Assembly: GCA_963082975.1 (NCBI GenBank)
Contig: OY720345.1
Location: 32,496,611 to 32,560,610 of the forward strand
DNA: 64,000 nucleotides
Source: Labia minor
Lineage: Eukaryota > Arthropoda > Insecta > Dermaptera > Spongiphoridae
Reading direction: 5' to 3'
The position numbers and the translations under genes were made by a program. The notes under the pieces were generated by a model. The model was not told where the DNA came from, made no database searches, and was given only the letters and a program-made list of their open reading frames with translations. This document shows positions 22,595 through 36,200 of the stretch, one piece after another (the stretch's first letter is position 1; each line of letters starts with the position of its first letter).

Positions 22595-25500
22595 GTAGTG
22601 GTTTTTTGATTAATAAGATGAAATGCCAATAATCAATTAGGTATAAGTATTATACATTATTTTCGATTACTAAGTGTATTATATTATACTCTTTTCAGAA
22701 CCAAAGAACTGGAGTTTTCGGGGTCCTTCCGGTGTTGTAATTGGTACTAAATCTCTATCCCTTTCCTCCCAGAATCAATTTAATTAAATCAATTTTTAAT
22801 ACTTTAAAGAAGTTTAGTTTATATTTTAAAAAACGATTATAATAATAAATCTTTTATTCCTAAAATAAAAATAAAAATAAATGCCTATCGTTGATAGTTC
22901 CAAGACTCATACATAAAACAACGTGTAGCTTAATTCCAGACATTCAGTTATTTTAATTGAAGTAGAGGAGTAATATTAATGATAAATGATCTTTATTAAA
23001 GGTTCAATGAATTGCTAAACTCCGTAATGATTATTACTATGAAATGTACCAGAATATCTTCTATTTAACCCTTTTTTTACTTCAATATTTCTATTTATAA
23101 ATGATTGTATATTTTTATAGATCTTTAAAATAATTTATAATCTCTTAAAAATATTTACTAAAGCAGAAAATTTTATTTTATTTTATATATTTTTAATATT
23201 TCAAATGATTGAGCTTTTAATTAATACAAGTAGCTACTTACTGTACTTTATAATAAACAGACCGAAAAATTTTATTATTATAATTTTAATAAGAGAAAGA
23301 GAGAAGGTAGTTGAGTATGTATTTAGAAAATATATTATTTATAAGTTATTTCAAAGTGATTCTTCAACATAGACAGATGTATATTGTTTATAGATAGAAT
23401 ATATTTCAGTGTTATATTTAAATTTTTGCATATTATTCAGAAATGTAAGTATATACATTTAAAAATCATAAATTATTATAAATTAATAATGATTATTGGG
23501 AAACCTCATTTCTTATTAGAATTGAATTAATTACCAGCTCTTAAAACTAAATTCTAATATAAATAGGTACAAAGTATAATAGATGCTGAAATTAAAAAAT
23601 TAAGGCTACAATTATTGAAATATTTACATAAATTTTAAACTCGTATTAATACTTATTAATCATTTCAGTTCCAATTTTTCTGATAAAACTTTTGAAATTT
23701 TTGAAAATATTTATCTAATTACCTTACATTGCTTGTTAGTCATTCTATTTATTACATGACTTCTAAATGCATAATTTCTTTAATTTCAATTATTTCAAAA
23801 ATTATTTCAATTTAAATAGTTGAATACTATACAATTTTATATTTACTATTGATGATTGTTAATAAATAATTATTAAAATGACCTGTGTCAAATTTTATTT
23901 TAATTTTATAATTTTTTGAGTTTATTTCATCTAAAGATCTAAGAAAATTTATTTTCCCTTATACTATGATTAATTCGTGGATGTCATCAGCAGACACTGA
24001 GTGTATGTAGCCTGTGTCTAGTTAAAATAATAATATTATAATCATATATCATATCATTATATCATAAATATATTTAGATACAATATAAAAAGTTTAAAGT
24101 TAGCTGAAATAATTTTATTTTAATTACTTTTTGTGGTATGTTTGATGAAAGTTAAAATTACTTATTCATAATATCGATACCACCAATCAGACCGTTACGT
24201 CATTTTGGTTGCCTACCTCTTCACATTCTCTCGATCATCATTTTTATTCAAATTTAATAATAAGTTTAAAGAACCTTCTTATCCTTAATATTATATATAT
24301 AACATACTAATTTAAATTTTAAATATATTTACCTTATTTCAAATTAATTAAATTTGTATAGAGTATGAATGATATGGTTCGAAAGCATTTTATTCTCGTT
24401 AAAAAAATAAAACATTTATCTGGTTCTAATTAAACAAGTTAGAAATGAATAATTATGAGTATAATGAATATAGCTGCAAATTGTATTAATTAATTAATAA
24501 AATATACATCTTAACGAAAATAAATTAATTGGAATTCATTGTTTTGGTAGAATAATCAAGAAGTAGTATTGCATATATAATTATAATTAAATTTATGAGA
24601 AATCAATATATAAATATTTCAAAATATTTAATAACAATTCATTAAATAAGTAAAATATTCATCAATTCCTACATTAATGAAACGATCTACTATTAATAAA
24701 ATCTTCCCTATTTTTACATCCTACCAGTTCAATATTAAAAAAATGAAGAAATTATATTTTCATCAGAACAAGCAGATACTTAAATTTTTCTATGAGTAAT
24801 GGGAAGGATTTAATTTTTTTTTTTGCCTTTGTAATCTATGCCCATTTAGTCAGATTACACATGCATTTATATAGAGATAGAATTATTAAATTAAATTATA
24901 TATTTTATTAAACATTTTTTGTTAACTTGATGCGGATTGAACCTCCGTCCTCACTTTCCTTAGTTTATCCTTTTAACGTTGAGATTACACTCTTAGATAA
25001 TGGGATGACCTAAGTAGAATTTTTAATTATTTACCTCCATCTTCCTTGGATTTTTTTAGAGTTAAATTTAAATTAGTTAAAACATTTAATGCTTGTTTTA
25101 TATTATATAATTTCATAAAAAAAAGAACAAGATTTTATTCCAATATGTCAAAGACCTTATTTGGGCGGTGAGTCCTCGAATGTGAAAGAGTGATTAACTT
25201 AATACTTCAAAATCATCTAAATAATTATAATACATAGAAATTGGAAGTGACAATTCTCTTTCCAAACTTCTTAAGTTCAAAAGTTCTTAAATAATGTTAT
25301 CAGTTTGATTTAAAAATATAAGTAATCGTTTAACCGTTATTTGGGAGATGGAGCTTTATCAACTGTTTTAATGTGAAAATGTGAAAGTTTATGTCAAGTT
25401 TTATAAACTAATGCTCATCTCTGTTTTAATGCTTATAACCTGTTTTTTTTAATAATTTTTCAAAAAGTATTATAGGTCATAATTCTTTCTTTTTATTCAT

Positions 25501-25927
25501 TTCAATTTTGCAAAAAGTCTAAATTAATTAAATTTATTAAATATTTAATTCGAGTAAGGTGTATTTAGTGAAATTTAATTGAGTAGTGAAAATTCTATTT
25601 TAATAGTTTTAATAGTTTTGAAAAAATCTATCATATCACCTACTACTGAGCAATAATCAAATCATAACTAAACCCTTTGGAGAAATTTCAAATATGCGTT
25701 TATTAATACATGACAATAAATACTTTTTTATCAGCAAACATTAATACAAAATTTGAAATTAAAAGATTAATAGATCGATAAATCTTATTTATAATGAAAT
25801 TTATTGTGATATTAACGAAGAGAATGACAAACAAGCAGGGAGTTAGTTATTCTGAAAATGTAAGAAATATAAGTAATTGTTTTTTATATAGAATATTTTT
25901 TATGTAGAATATTTATTACTTATTTGA
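22595..25927. other. Intergenic AT-rich spacer; tRNA-like relic near 24920-25010
   Basis: No gene was seen. On the minus strand at 24925-25005 there is a perfect box B (GGTTCAATCC) about 50 bases after a weak box A. The stems do not pair well, so it is at most a decayed tRNA-derived sequence. Confidence 0.4.
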
Positions 25928-26535
25928 TTTTTACTATCTCGCCAGAATACGAAAATTTTCGATGTCGAGATTTTGATGTTTTTATGTTTTGAAGGTTCCT
26001 GAGTCATTTTCACTAAGGTTGAGAAAAATGTCTGTGTGTGTGTAAGTGTATGTAGACAATATGCAAAAACGGTTTGATCTATAATAATGAAATTTGGTAC
26101 ATTATTCAAAATTCGTATTTTTCTATCAACTTTTGAGAAATGTAGCACTTTCAGAAGAGGGTCATTACTTACCATGTTTTCATTTTTTTTCCTCTAAACT
26201 CTAAACTGAGCGTAAAAATAAAGATATATGTTTGATAGTTTTTCACATGATAAAAAATTGTATAAAACTGCTATATAAAGATTTTCAGCTATATTGAATA
26301 ACTGAAAGTACCAGAATTAATTTTTTAACATGTTGACTGGCAATCACGCGCCAGCACGTGACGTGGTACCACCAACAAAGAGCCAAACGCGCTGGTTTAA
26401 TAAATGTTATCCGCGCTGGTTTAATAATTTTAATTTATAATTTAACTAATTAAATTTAATTTAAATATAATATATGTTAATTAATCCAATTCAAAATTGT
26501 GAGATAGTCGAATGGAGACACTCCAGATTTTTTTT
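25928..26535 (+). repeat. Interspersed repeat family B (copy 1)
   Basis: Starts TTTACTATCTCGCCAGAATA. It continues with GAAGGTTCCTGAGTCATTTT, a GT-rich tract, AATGAAATTTGGTACATTAT and CACGTGACGTGGTACC, and ends near GAGACACTCCAGATTTTT. Similar copies are at 33929-34956 (split by a hAT MITE) and 10534-10830 (inverted). No convincing terminal repeats or ORF; class unknown. The minus-strand ORF here (25900-26175) is just this repeat. Confidence 0.7.
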
Positions 26536-26779
26536 TTTTAATATAATGCATTTGATATTTTGGCGGTAAATTAATTGAATTTTTTTTCCTTTTAAAAAAC
26601 AAAAGAAGAAATCTGAATTCTTTTCGTTCTACTCTACAAAAGATGAATTATTTGACGCTATTGTTTCGAAGAATTTTTATCATCGTAAGTTCGGCGGACA
26701 GATTTCTTTTATCATTTCTCTTAAATTGATTGTAATCCTGTTTTTTTTTCATTTGATATAACTACATTGCTTTGTAGTT

Positions 26780-27228
26780 TCTTAAGAATTTGTTTCTTAT
26801 CTTTTGAAAATGCCGATCTGGCAACGTGGCTGTACGTCATCAGTCTGACGACGAGACGGCGCTGCTGCAAACACCTGTGGCTTCTGTTCTTCTTCTCTTG
26901 GCCGCACACCCGCTCAGTCAGTCAGTTTGTTGCCGGCTATCACAGGCCATATACATTTTCTCTCTCTTTTTCTTTCCCTCGCTCTCACTCGCTTTACCTT
27001 TCAAAAAATATATCCATCTGCCGTCTCCTCTTTTTGTCTCTTGTCCTTTCACTTCTACCCAATTTCTTCAAATTCTAAATGGTTTAAGTTTTCTGTCCGG
27101 GTTTTAGTATTATTTTTTTTTTAATTTTCTTTTTCCTCTTTTTGATTGTTAATTCAATCATTTGAGAATAAAGAGGAATAAAAGGAAGCGATAGTCGTTA
27201 GGGACATAAGCGCATTGAATTGCACACG
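26780..27228 (+). promoter_or_regulatory. Probable promoter and 5' UTR of SPECC1L
   Basis: The only extended GC-richer stretch upstream of the gene. It has GTACGTCATCAGTCTGACGA, a cluster GCTCAGTCAGTCAGTTTGTT (26910-26930) that fits the arthropod initiator consensus TCAGT, and then a pyrimidine-rich CTCTCTC tract (26955-27060). The coding start at 27229 is preceded by GCACACG; the in-frame TTG at 27220 is not a likely start. The transcription start was not determined directly. Confidence 0.5.
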
Positions 27229-30200
27229 ATGGACAAAATCAAATCCTTATTTCGTCGACAGCCACCCGCTGTAAGTCATAAAGGCTCATTGACCACATTG
27301 ACAGAGACAACACCGAACGAGCCAATATCGACATCATCCAATGATCAACAACAGCATTCCTTCCAAGTCAAGGTAAAACAAAAACAAAAACAAAAATTAG
27401 AATTCATCTTCGGGTTGGTTTTTGTCATCTTTTAACATCCTCTTGAGTGTGCAGTCTTCAGATACACACTCCCTTTAAAAAAAAAATTACACTAGAAATC
27501 GGACAAATATTGACCTTGAAAAACCGACCAACTTTCTCTAAATTTTTCTTATTTTATTTTCAATATATTATTATAATATATTTATCTATTGAGAAAAAAT
27601 AATTTAAATTTATTATACTCCTGTATGTCCAATGGATTGGATTTATAAATCAAAATTTAAAAAATTTTGGAATTTCAAAAACTTTTACAATGACACTTCT
27701 GAGAGTGTATGTGGGTGAACGCAATAAATAGCGTCCACACAAAAAACTCCCTTAAAACGCAAATTCGTTTAACACAACGAGAAATTAAAAGTACTCATAG
27801 GACACGCGATAAACAGTCCCATATATTGATAAGATAAATATAAAATTTTCCCACTTTGGTCTGATTTTTAAAGCTACATAGAAAATAAAATATAGTAATA
27901 CATACATATTTAAAGGTTTAATAAAAAAATAGTTTTATTCAAGTATTAATATAAATAAAAAATATATTGTAATTGCCTTTCAGTATTTATTTGTTATTTA
28001 TTGATTATTCGAAGTATCAACAAAAAATTGTTTTGTCAATATTGGTGGTAAAGATTTATAATTTAGTCTTATTATATATTATTAATTAAAAACAATTCTC
28101 TTTCCTGAAACTACAGCAATAAACTATCATTTAATATATTTTATAACATTTTTGGATATTTTTTGGATATTTATATATTTTTTATATCCTTCATATATTT
28201 GATGTAAACTAATATTAAACTTAGAAAAGATTTAAAAGTAAGAATAATTCTTAATTTAAATACACGATGTATTAAATGGATTGGTTTATTCAATGATTAC
28301 CCAATTATTAGAAACATTCTTTAATTATGAGAATTATTTGAGATATATAAATTAAACCAGATATATATATAAATTTCTAAATGATTAAAATAAATGTTAT
28401 GACACTTATCAATCGACCTTCCCATATTCATTATAGATTAAATTTATTTTATTAATATATTTTGTCTCTCCTTTAAGAAAATATTTATTTATTAATTCCT
28501 ATAATTGTTTCTATAACAAGTCTTGTAACCATAGAAACATAAATTATATGCAATTATGCAAATTATATATACATATTCTCTTAATAGAAATAATAATATT
28601 CTGGTTTTAGTATCAATTGAAGGCATGCGTGTTGATGCTTTCTATCAATCATACAAATTATTAATTTTTAATTTACAAAAAAATAAAAAATCTTCAAAAA
28701 TATATAAAATAAATACATACAATATTATTGATATTCATTTAAAGAATTATTCTTATTTATTTGTAGCACAGGATCTTGGAAAAATACAGTATCATTTTGA
28801 TAAAATTATGCTTTGTGTCTTAAATAGGGGTTTAAACATAAATTTGCATATAAGTTCAATTTAGCTATTATATTTATAATGGTTTATTGATTTGTCCACA
28901 AGAGGACTTCACTAATTTTCTGGTTTTTTTTCAATTCGTTTTGGATATAGAAAAATTAAAAAATTAATTAATTAAATAATTTCCCTATATCCAAACTGAA
29001 CAGAAAAAATCCGAAAATTAGTGAATTAGTCAATAAAACTTTACTTAATAGCAGCACATTTCGACGCTATTATGTCTTACTTTAATAATTTTTATCTCGT
29101 AAACTAGAAGCGACCCGGAAAAATTGCATAAGGAAAGTTTCTTTGGAATTAACAAAGGAATCCACTGGTAAAAATTATCCAAATCCATGACATTACGACT
29201 AATCTGGACAATTTACCAACATTTATAGAAAGCAACAGTTATATGATAAAATTATCAGATTAATTAAAAATTACCTAAAACAAACAATAAGAATCAATTG
29301 TATGAATGATAATAAAATAAAGAATAAAAAGTATTTTATTATTTATTTATATTAAAATTATCGTATTATGTACAGTTACATTCTTTCTTATTAGTAATTA
29401 TCATTTATAATATTTATTTTCTATTAAAAATGTTTAAAAATAGATGAATTATATAGAAATTTCATTTATTTGTATTTTTTAATCGTAATAATTAAAATTA
29501 ATATAGTATTTTTTCCCACTAACCCTGTTTATAGATTTAAGAATAAATTAAATTGAATTGACAATTTAATGATTAATTATTAGGGCGGACAGGGACGTAT
29601 GAAATAAAATATAGCTAATTTTATGGTTTAATATTTCATAAATTAAATGAAAATTATTTATTTATTTATTTTAAAATGCAATTTTTTTTATAAATTATAA
29701 TATAAACATTTATTAATTTAAAATGACAAAATTTATTGAAATCATAATAAAATATTTTTTTCTCTATCTATATATATGTCTTATATAATATAAATCTTTC
29801 CATACTTTCTATTTTATAAGATATTATAATTATAATATATACTATAAATAATAAAACAAAGAGCGAAGTATGAACACATTCAAATTTTTAATTTATTTTC
29901 AACATATGCCGGATTTGACCAATCTACAATTCTGATATATGAAATCCGGATATTCTGAAAATAATAAAAAAAAATAAATAAAGCGTTTATCTATCTTTTT
30001 ATTGATAATTAATGTAGTATTTATATTTACTTCTATTTACAAACCTTTCTTTTCTCATTCGCTTCACGTGATCCACTCATCACAATCTCTAAATTTAAAG
30101 AAACTACTAATTCTGCTTTAAATTATTTTTTGATCAACATTTTTTTATGTAGTTTTCTTTATGTTTATCAATTCGAAATAATTCTATTTGATTTAAAATT

Positions 30201-33200
30201 AAAAAATAAAATTCCTTCTTTTCAATGTACAAATAGTGTCATTGTCAATTTAATAATTAATTGAATGTTTTGAATGTCTTTTCTATTATAAATTAAATAT
30301 ATTCGAAATTAATATTATAATAGGCAATTGAGGTCAAAAGTCAAATTCAGCTATGTTAAAATTTTTTATTTTATTTAATTTCTTTGTATTTTTATTTTAA
30401 ACTTGATCAGGTTGAACCCTTATAAGCTTTAATTTGGCTTACTATTGGAGTGAATTTTTTACCGACCGACCATAGGAAGGGAAGGTATTGTTTTGACACC
30501 AAATTTCACATGTGGAGATTTTTACATATCTCCACGAATCATGCATTTTGTTAACAGAAAAAAGTATTTTAAGCTTGATAACTGTCCGTCCGTCTCTCTG
30601 TCCATAGTGTGTTCGTGTAGACGTGTATAGCTTGAACGTCTCAACGGATTTTTATAAAATTTGTCATATTTACTTAAGGCATCACTACCATGAATTCATC
30701 AACTTTTGGTGTAACCGGAAGTGGTAGTTTACAAAGTATTAATTTCATCTTCATTGTCGGAAATTTTTCACTTAAAATATTGTAGTAATTAATAATTGAG
30801 TATTTAAACTAAAAATAAAAAACAAGATAATATAATTTAGTCATTTTAATTATAGTTTTAAAAATATATTTTTTATACATTATATATATATAATGTTGTT
30901 TGAAAATTAATTTATTTAAAATCGTCGGTCGGTTCTGTGCCTGGCCATAGCTCATTTTTTTATTTTTATTTTTTGTTTATTTTTTCCTTTAAATATATTA
31001 CTATTAAAAGTATGATATTTATGTATGTGCTTGGTTGACTATGAAAGCCATATTTGGCGAATATTCGATTTTATCAAAATATTCTGATTATCATCAAGAT
31101 AGATACTTGGATTTATTAATTCTTCTTTAGAAGATATTATGGATATATAGCAGTAATATCAAATTAAATAAATAATTTTTTTTGTAATTTTCTAAACTTT
31201 TAAATAAAGTTAAAATATTTATATATTTTTTTAATATCACAGTAATCACCGATTTAATATCTAAAGTTGACGCCATAAGCACGGTGGTTGTAGATGGGAT
31301 CTAGGAGGCGAGGTGAGAGACATAGGTAGGTGTTCATGATTTTGTAAACAACTATTTTATATTTTATATAATAAAAAGTTCATTTTAAAAAAACCAAAAG
31401 TATAAGTGTTTCATTTCATAACTAAATAATATTTGCTGGAGTGATGGGGTTTATCTTATTATAAAATTTATCCTTGAATTTAAAATTAACTTTTCAAATT
31501 TACAAAATATAAATTCTTTCCCATTTATAGAAACAATATTAAAATATAAATAATAAACAAAACTTGAAAGTTGAGTTTCCTTTTTTGTCACAGCATCGTT
31601 TTAATAATATTTTTTTATTTTGATACTTTCTAACGACACATTCAGAAATTAACTCGAAAAACCGCTTTTTTTTTGGGGGGGGGGGTGATAAATAAAATAC
31701 GATAGTTAAAAAATATGTATTCCAAAGATAAACAAACAAACAAAAAATTATTAATTTAATTTTCATGTCAAATATAGAATTTTTCAATTTTGATTTTATG
31801 AAATATTTAATCTTTTCAATTAGTTAATATTTTATTAATTTCGAATAGGTTCTGTTGCAATTATTCTTTTTCAAAAAAAAATTCTACCATTTATCTTACA
31901 TATTTGCACTAAGCAGTTGAATAACATTCCATTTTTCAATTCTATTTAGGAATTTTGAGTAAAATAATTTCTCAAATTTCGACAGAACTCATTAAATCTG
32001 ATATGACAAAGCAAAGTAAAATGATTGGGAATAATCGCTCAACCTTATATCCTTTTTACCTACACATTATAAATAAAATAATATTTCAAACATCATTTAT
32101 GATCGAAATAAATTAAAATAAAACAACGGTCTTCAATCTCTTTTATAAAATAAGATTATAATATTGCAAGTATATAATGAAAATAAATTTATTTCTAAAG
32201 TACTTTAATATGACTTATTTAATTTTTGATTCTCGGTTCCTATTGATTTATTTTCAAAAATACCAAAAAGAGAAATTTATATCAGTACAGAAACATTCTT
32301 TTTTATTCTGCACGAATTTGCATTTATTTTTAATCTTATATACAATCTGCCATGAAACAATTTAATTCATCTTATTAATTATATTAACTAATCAATTATG
32401 ATATTGAATTAATATACATAGTTAATTAGTAAGTATTTAACTTAAATAAACAAATAAACAAATTAGAGATAAAAATATATTTTTTTCTTTGCTTCCATTT
32501 TGAAGACGAGTATAAACTAAAATATATATTATAGAAAACTTTTACTTTCTTTTAGTATTTTAAAACCCAAGACAACTTCATTAATATTCAATCTCCAATT
32601 ATTATTATGTATTATGTATATTTTTTAACTCATTTAAACTACAATTTAAAAAACTTATTTATACCTATATTTTATTATATATATATATATATTTATATAA
32701 ATATTTCTTTCCTTATATATTATTATCCGTGCAATGTCACCTTTTTATAACTTCCTCACCTCTCTGGAATGCATCATTGAATAGATAGATGCTCTTTTTC
32801 ATTTAATCAAACATAGTTTAAGCAATGCTTAGTGTGTATATAAAGATTTCCTTTTACGTGTAGTTTTTTCTATGTTTTATCGTTCAAATAGGTCATTCAT
32901 TCTTTGGATAAACTGATGACTACATAGGAAGGAATATAATCCCCCACTCTTTTTTTTCTTAAGTTAAAGATGAAAAAACTTTTCTATTCCCATCAGCGAA
33001 AACGAGTCTCTTCCTCGCTTCACTGGTTGTCTTACTTATCAATACGGAGAGAGCCAATCTCAACAAATCCTAAATTCTACATTAATCTATCTACCCATTT
33101 TATATATATATAAACAACTTAGAATATAAAAATATAAGATATATTATAATATACATGTGTGTGTGTATTAGAAGGTTAAACAATTGTATTAAAAAAAAAA

Positions 33201-36200
33201 TATTCACGCTTGAAGAAAAAACATTGCCATCACAATAAATTCATATAACTATCCTTTCTATCTCTATATTAGTTGTTTAATTTCATTAATTGTATAGATT
33301 TTTCCCATAGATAGTAGTAAGACATATATTTTATGAAAAATTAAAACAAACAAACAAACACCTTTAATAGGAATCCCAGCTTTCTTTCTTTTTTGTTTGT
33401 TCTTGTTTGTGCATTCATCTCTCCTTGTAAATTTAACTAATTTCTTCTTTTTAAAAATATATAAGTACTTAATTTGAAATTTGAATTTTCTGCAAAATAA
33501 TAGACCAATTTTATTATTTCAGAGTACTTCATTCATAACCAATTTTAATTATTTTAAATCAATCTTGTTTCATTTTTGAAAATTTCTTTATTAAAAATAC
33601 ACATATATACATTTTCAATTAAACCATTTGTTAATTTTTAAAAATAAAAATTTAACATAATACACTTGAAAATAAATTTTGAAAAACTTAAGATTCGACT
33701 ATGTGAGGTACTAATTTTAATTAATAATAATTTGATAGATCAGGATATTGGTTAAAGTCTTGGCCCATTGAACTTAAAATGTAAAAATTCATCCTCAATC
33801 AGTTTTAAAATTAAATAATTATATTTTAACAAATGCGAACGAATGCTGGATAAAATCATCAAAAAAACCTTATAAAATTAGAATAAAAAATTTAGGTACA
33901 TATATGTATATATATATATATTACTCTTTTTACTATCTCGCCAGATTATTGCGATCATGAAAATTTTCAATGTCGAGATTTTGATGTTTTTATACGTTTT
34001 GAAGGTTCCTAAGTCATTTTCATTAAGGTTAAGAAAAATGTCAGTCTGTCTGTCTCTCTGTGTGTGTGTGTACGCAAGATTACGCAAAAACTATTTGAGC
34101 TAGAATAATGAAATTTGGTACATTATTCAAAATTGGTAGTTTTCTATCAACTTTTGAGAAATGTAGCTCATTCGGAAGAGGGTCATTACCTACAACGTTT
34201 TGATTTTTTTTTCCTCTAAAGCAGTGGTTCTTAACCGGGGGTGCGGGAATGTATTTTTGGGGGTGCGGGAGAAGCCTCTACCTAACCATAAAAATTATTA
34301 AATATCATTTATTAAATTTCTTATAATAAAATATTTGAAATCTGCAATAATGTCCCCAATATTGAAGCTCATAAAAATTGCTAGCACCTAAAATGCAAGT
34401 GATGACTTACGCGTATGTCTTTCAAAAAAGGAACCTCGCTTCGCCAGTATAATAATGAACAAACAACAGACTAGTCATTAATAAAAATAATATTGTTTTG
34501 TATTTATATAAAATGTACAATGTTTTTCAATAAACAATAAGTTTCGCAAAAAATGTATTTTTCTAGACTAAAAAAATTAAAACACATTTTTCAATGGGGG
34601 TGCGACTCGCTAGAAAGATTAAGAAACACTGCTCTAAAGTGACCGTAAAAATAAAAATGAAGATAAGATAAAAATAAAGATTCACATGATTAAAAATTTT
34701 ATAAAAATGCTATATATAGAATTTCGGTTTGATTGAATTGCTGAAAGTACCGGAATTAATTTTTTAACACGTCAACTGACAATTACGCCAGCACGTGACA
34801 TCAACAAAGAGCCAAACATGCGCTAGTTTAATAAATATTATTTATTAATTTTAATTTAATATTTAATTAATTAAATTTAATTTAAATATAATATATGTTA
34901 TTTAATCCAATTCAAATTTGAGAGATAGTCGAATAGAGACACTCCAGATTTTTTTAAATAGTTCCTAGCCCTTATAATTAATCTATTTTCAATTAAAAGT
35001 CATTGTATTCAAATAAACACTATATATTTATAAAGATATATTCATAATTGCTATTTTATAGATTAAACTATTATTTTCTTTAAATAAATTATTTATTTTT
35101 TATTCATTACTTTTCTGATAAAATTTTACCTTCCTTTGATAAATAATGATAAGATAATTAATTTACCTACCTCGTATGATGATATCAGCTCGAACTTATT
35201 TGCTATTTGCTAATCATATATATATGTATGTATGTATGTATGTATATATACTCGGTGCAAAGCTACTTACTATTCACTATTCCTTACCTCGCTTAAACTA
35301 TTTTATTAAGATGGTGCCCATCACGTTCTTAGAAGATAAAGAATCAAAAAACTTTCCTCTTTTCATTATAATCAACCTTAAACTTTAAACTATAATCATT
35401 AAACTTAGGCCCATTTAACATTATTTTTAAAGCAGATGTAGTAAAATAATTTCTATTGAAACTTGTGATAGAAATTTGAATTCACAAAATCTAATTTATT
35501 TAATATAATTAAATATAATTAGACATAAATAAAATGAAATGAAATATAAAAGACTATAATTGTTAGAAAAATTATTTTAGAAATTATTTAATCATTATGT
35601 GACATAAATTTAGATAAATTTATCTTCAATATTTTTTTTTATTTATTTATTAAGACTATCCTTCTTTGAGGTATAAGTAGGCAATTAAAATGAAAAACAA
35701 AATAGATAAATGTATCTAACCAATTATATATATTTTTGTTACATTTAATTGTATTTATATAGAAAAAAATTCGTTATACAAATATGCCAGATATCATCGT
35801 TTTCTGGTATTTTCCAAATTTTATTGCAAACCGTTACTTCGTATAAATTTATTTACCATATATACATTAAAAACATACATACTCACACTAATTCATTTTA
35901 ATAGATAGATAGAGATAATACTTCTCACCTTGAAGCTATAATCTAACATTCTTGAGGTTCGAAAAAAAAGAATTAATATGTATAGAGTAATGAAATAATG
36001 TTTTTGCTTGCTGAAGTTATTTATCATTTTTTTATGTAAATTCTTTCTTAATAATGCAATATAGAAAAAAATAAATAACATGATATATATATATTATATA
36101 TATAAACGGAAATACAACCTTTTAAAAATGTTTTAAATTATTTAAATCATCTATGGTCAAGATTCTTCTTTTACTAAACAAATATCTAATATATCTATAG

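Noticed and set aside
26721-27124. Several short ORFs before SPECC1L
   Set aside because: They overlap in different frames through the pyrimidine-rich 5' UTR; no coding signature.
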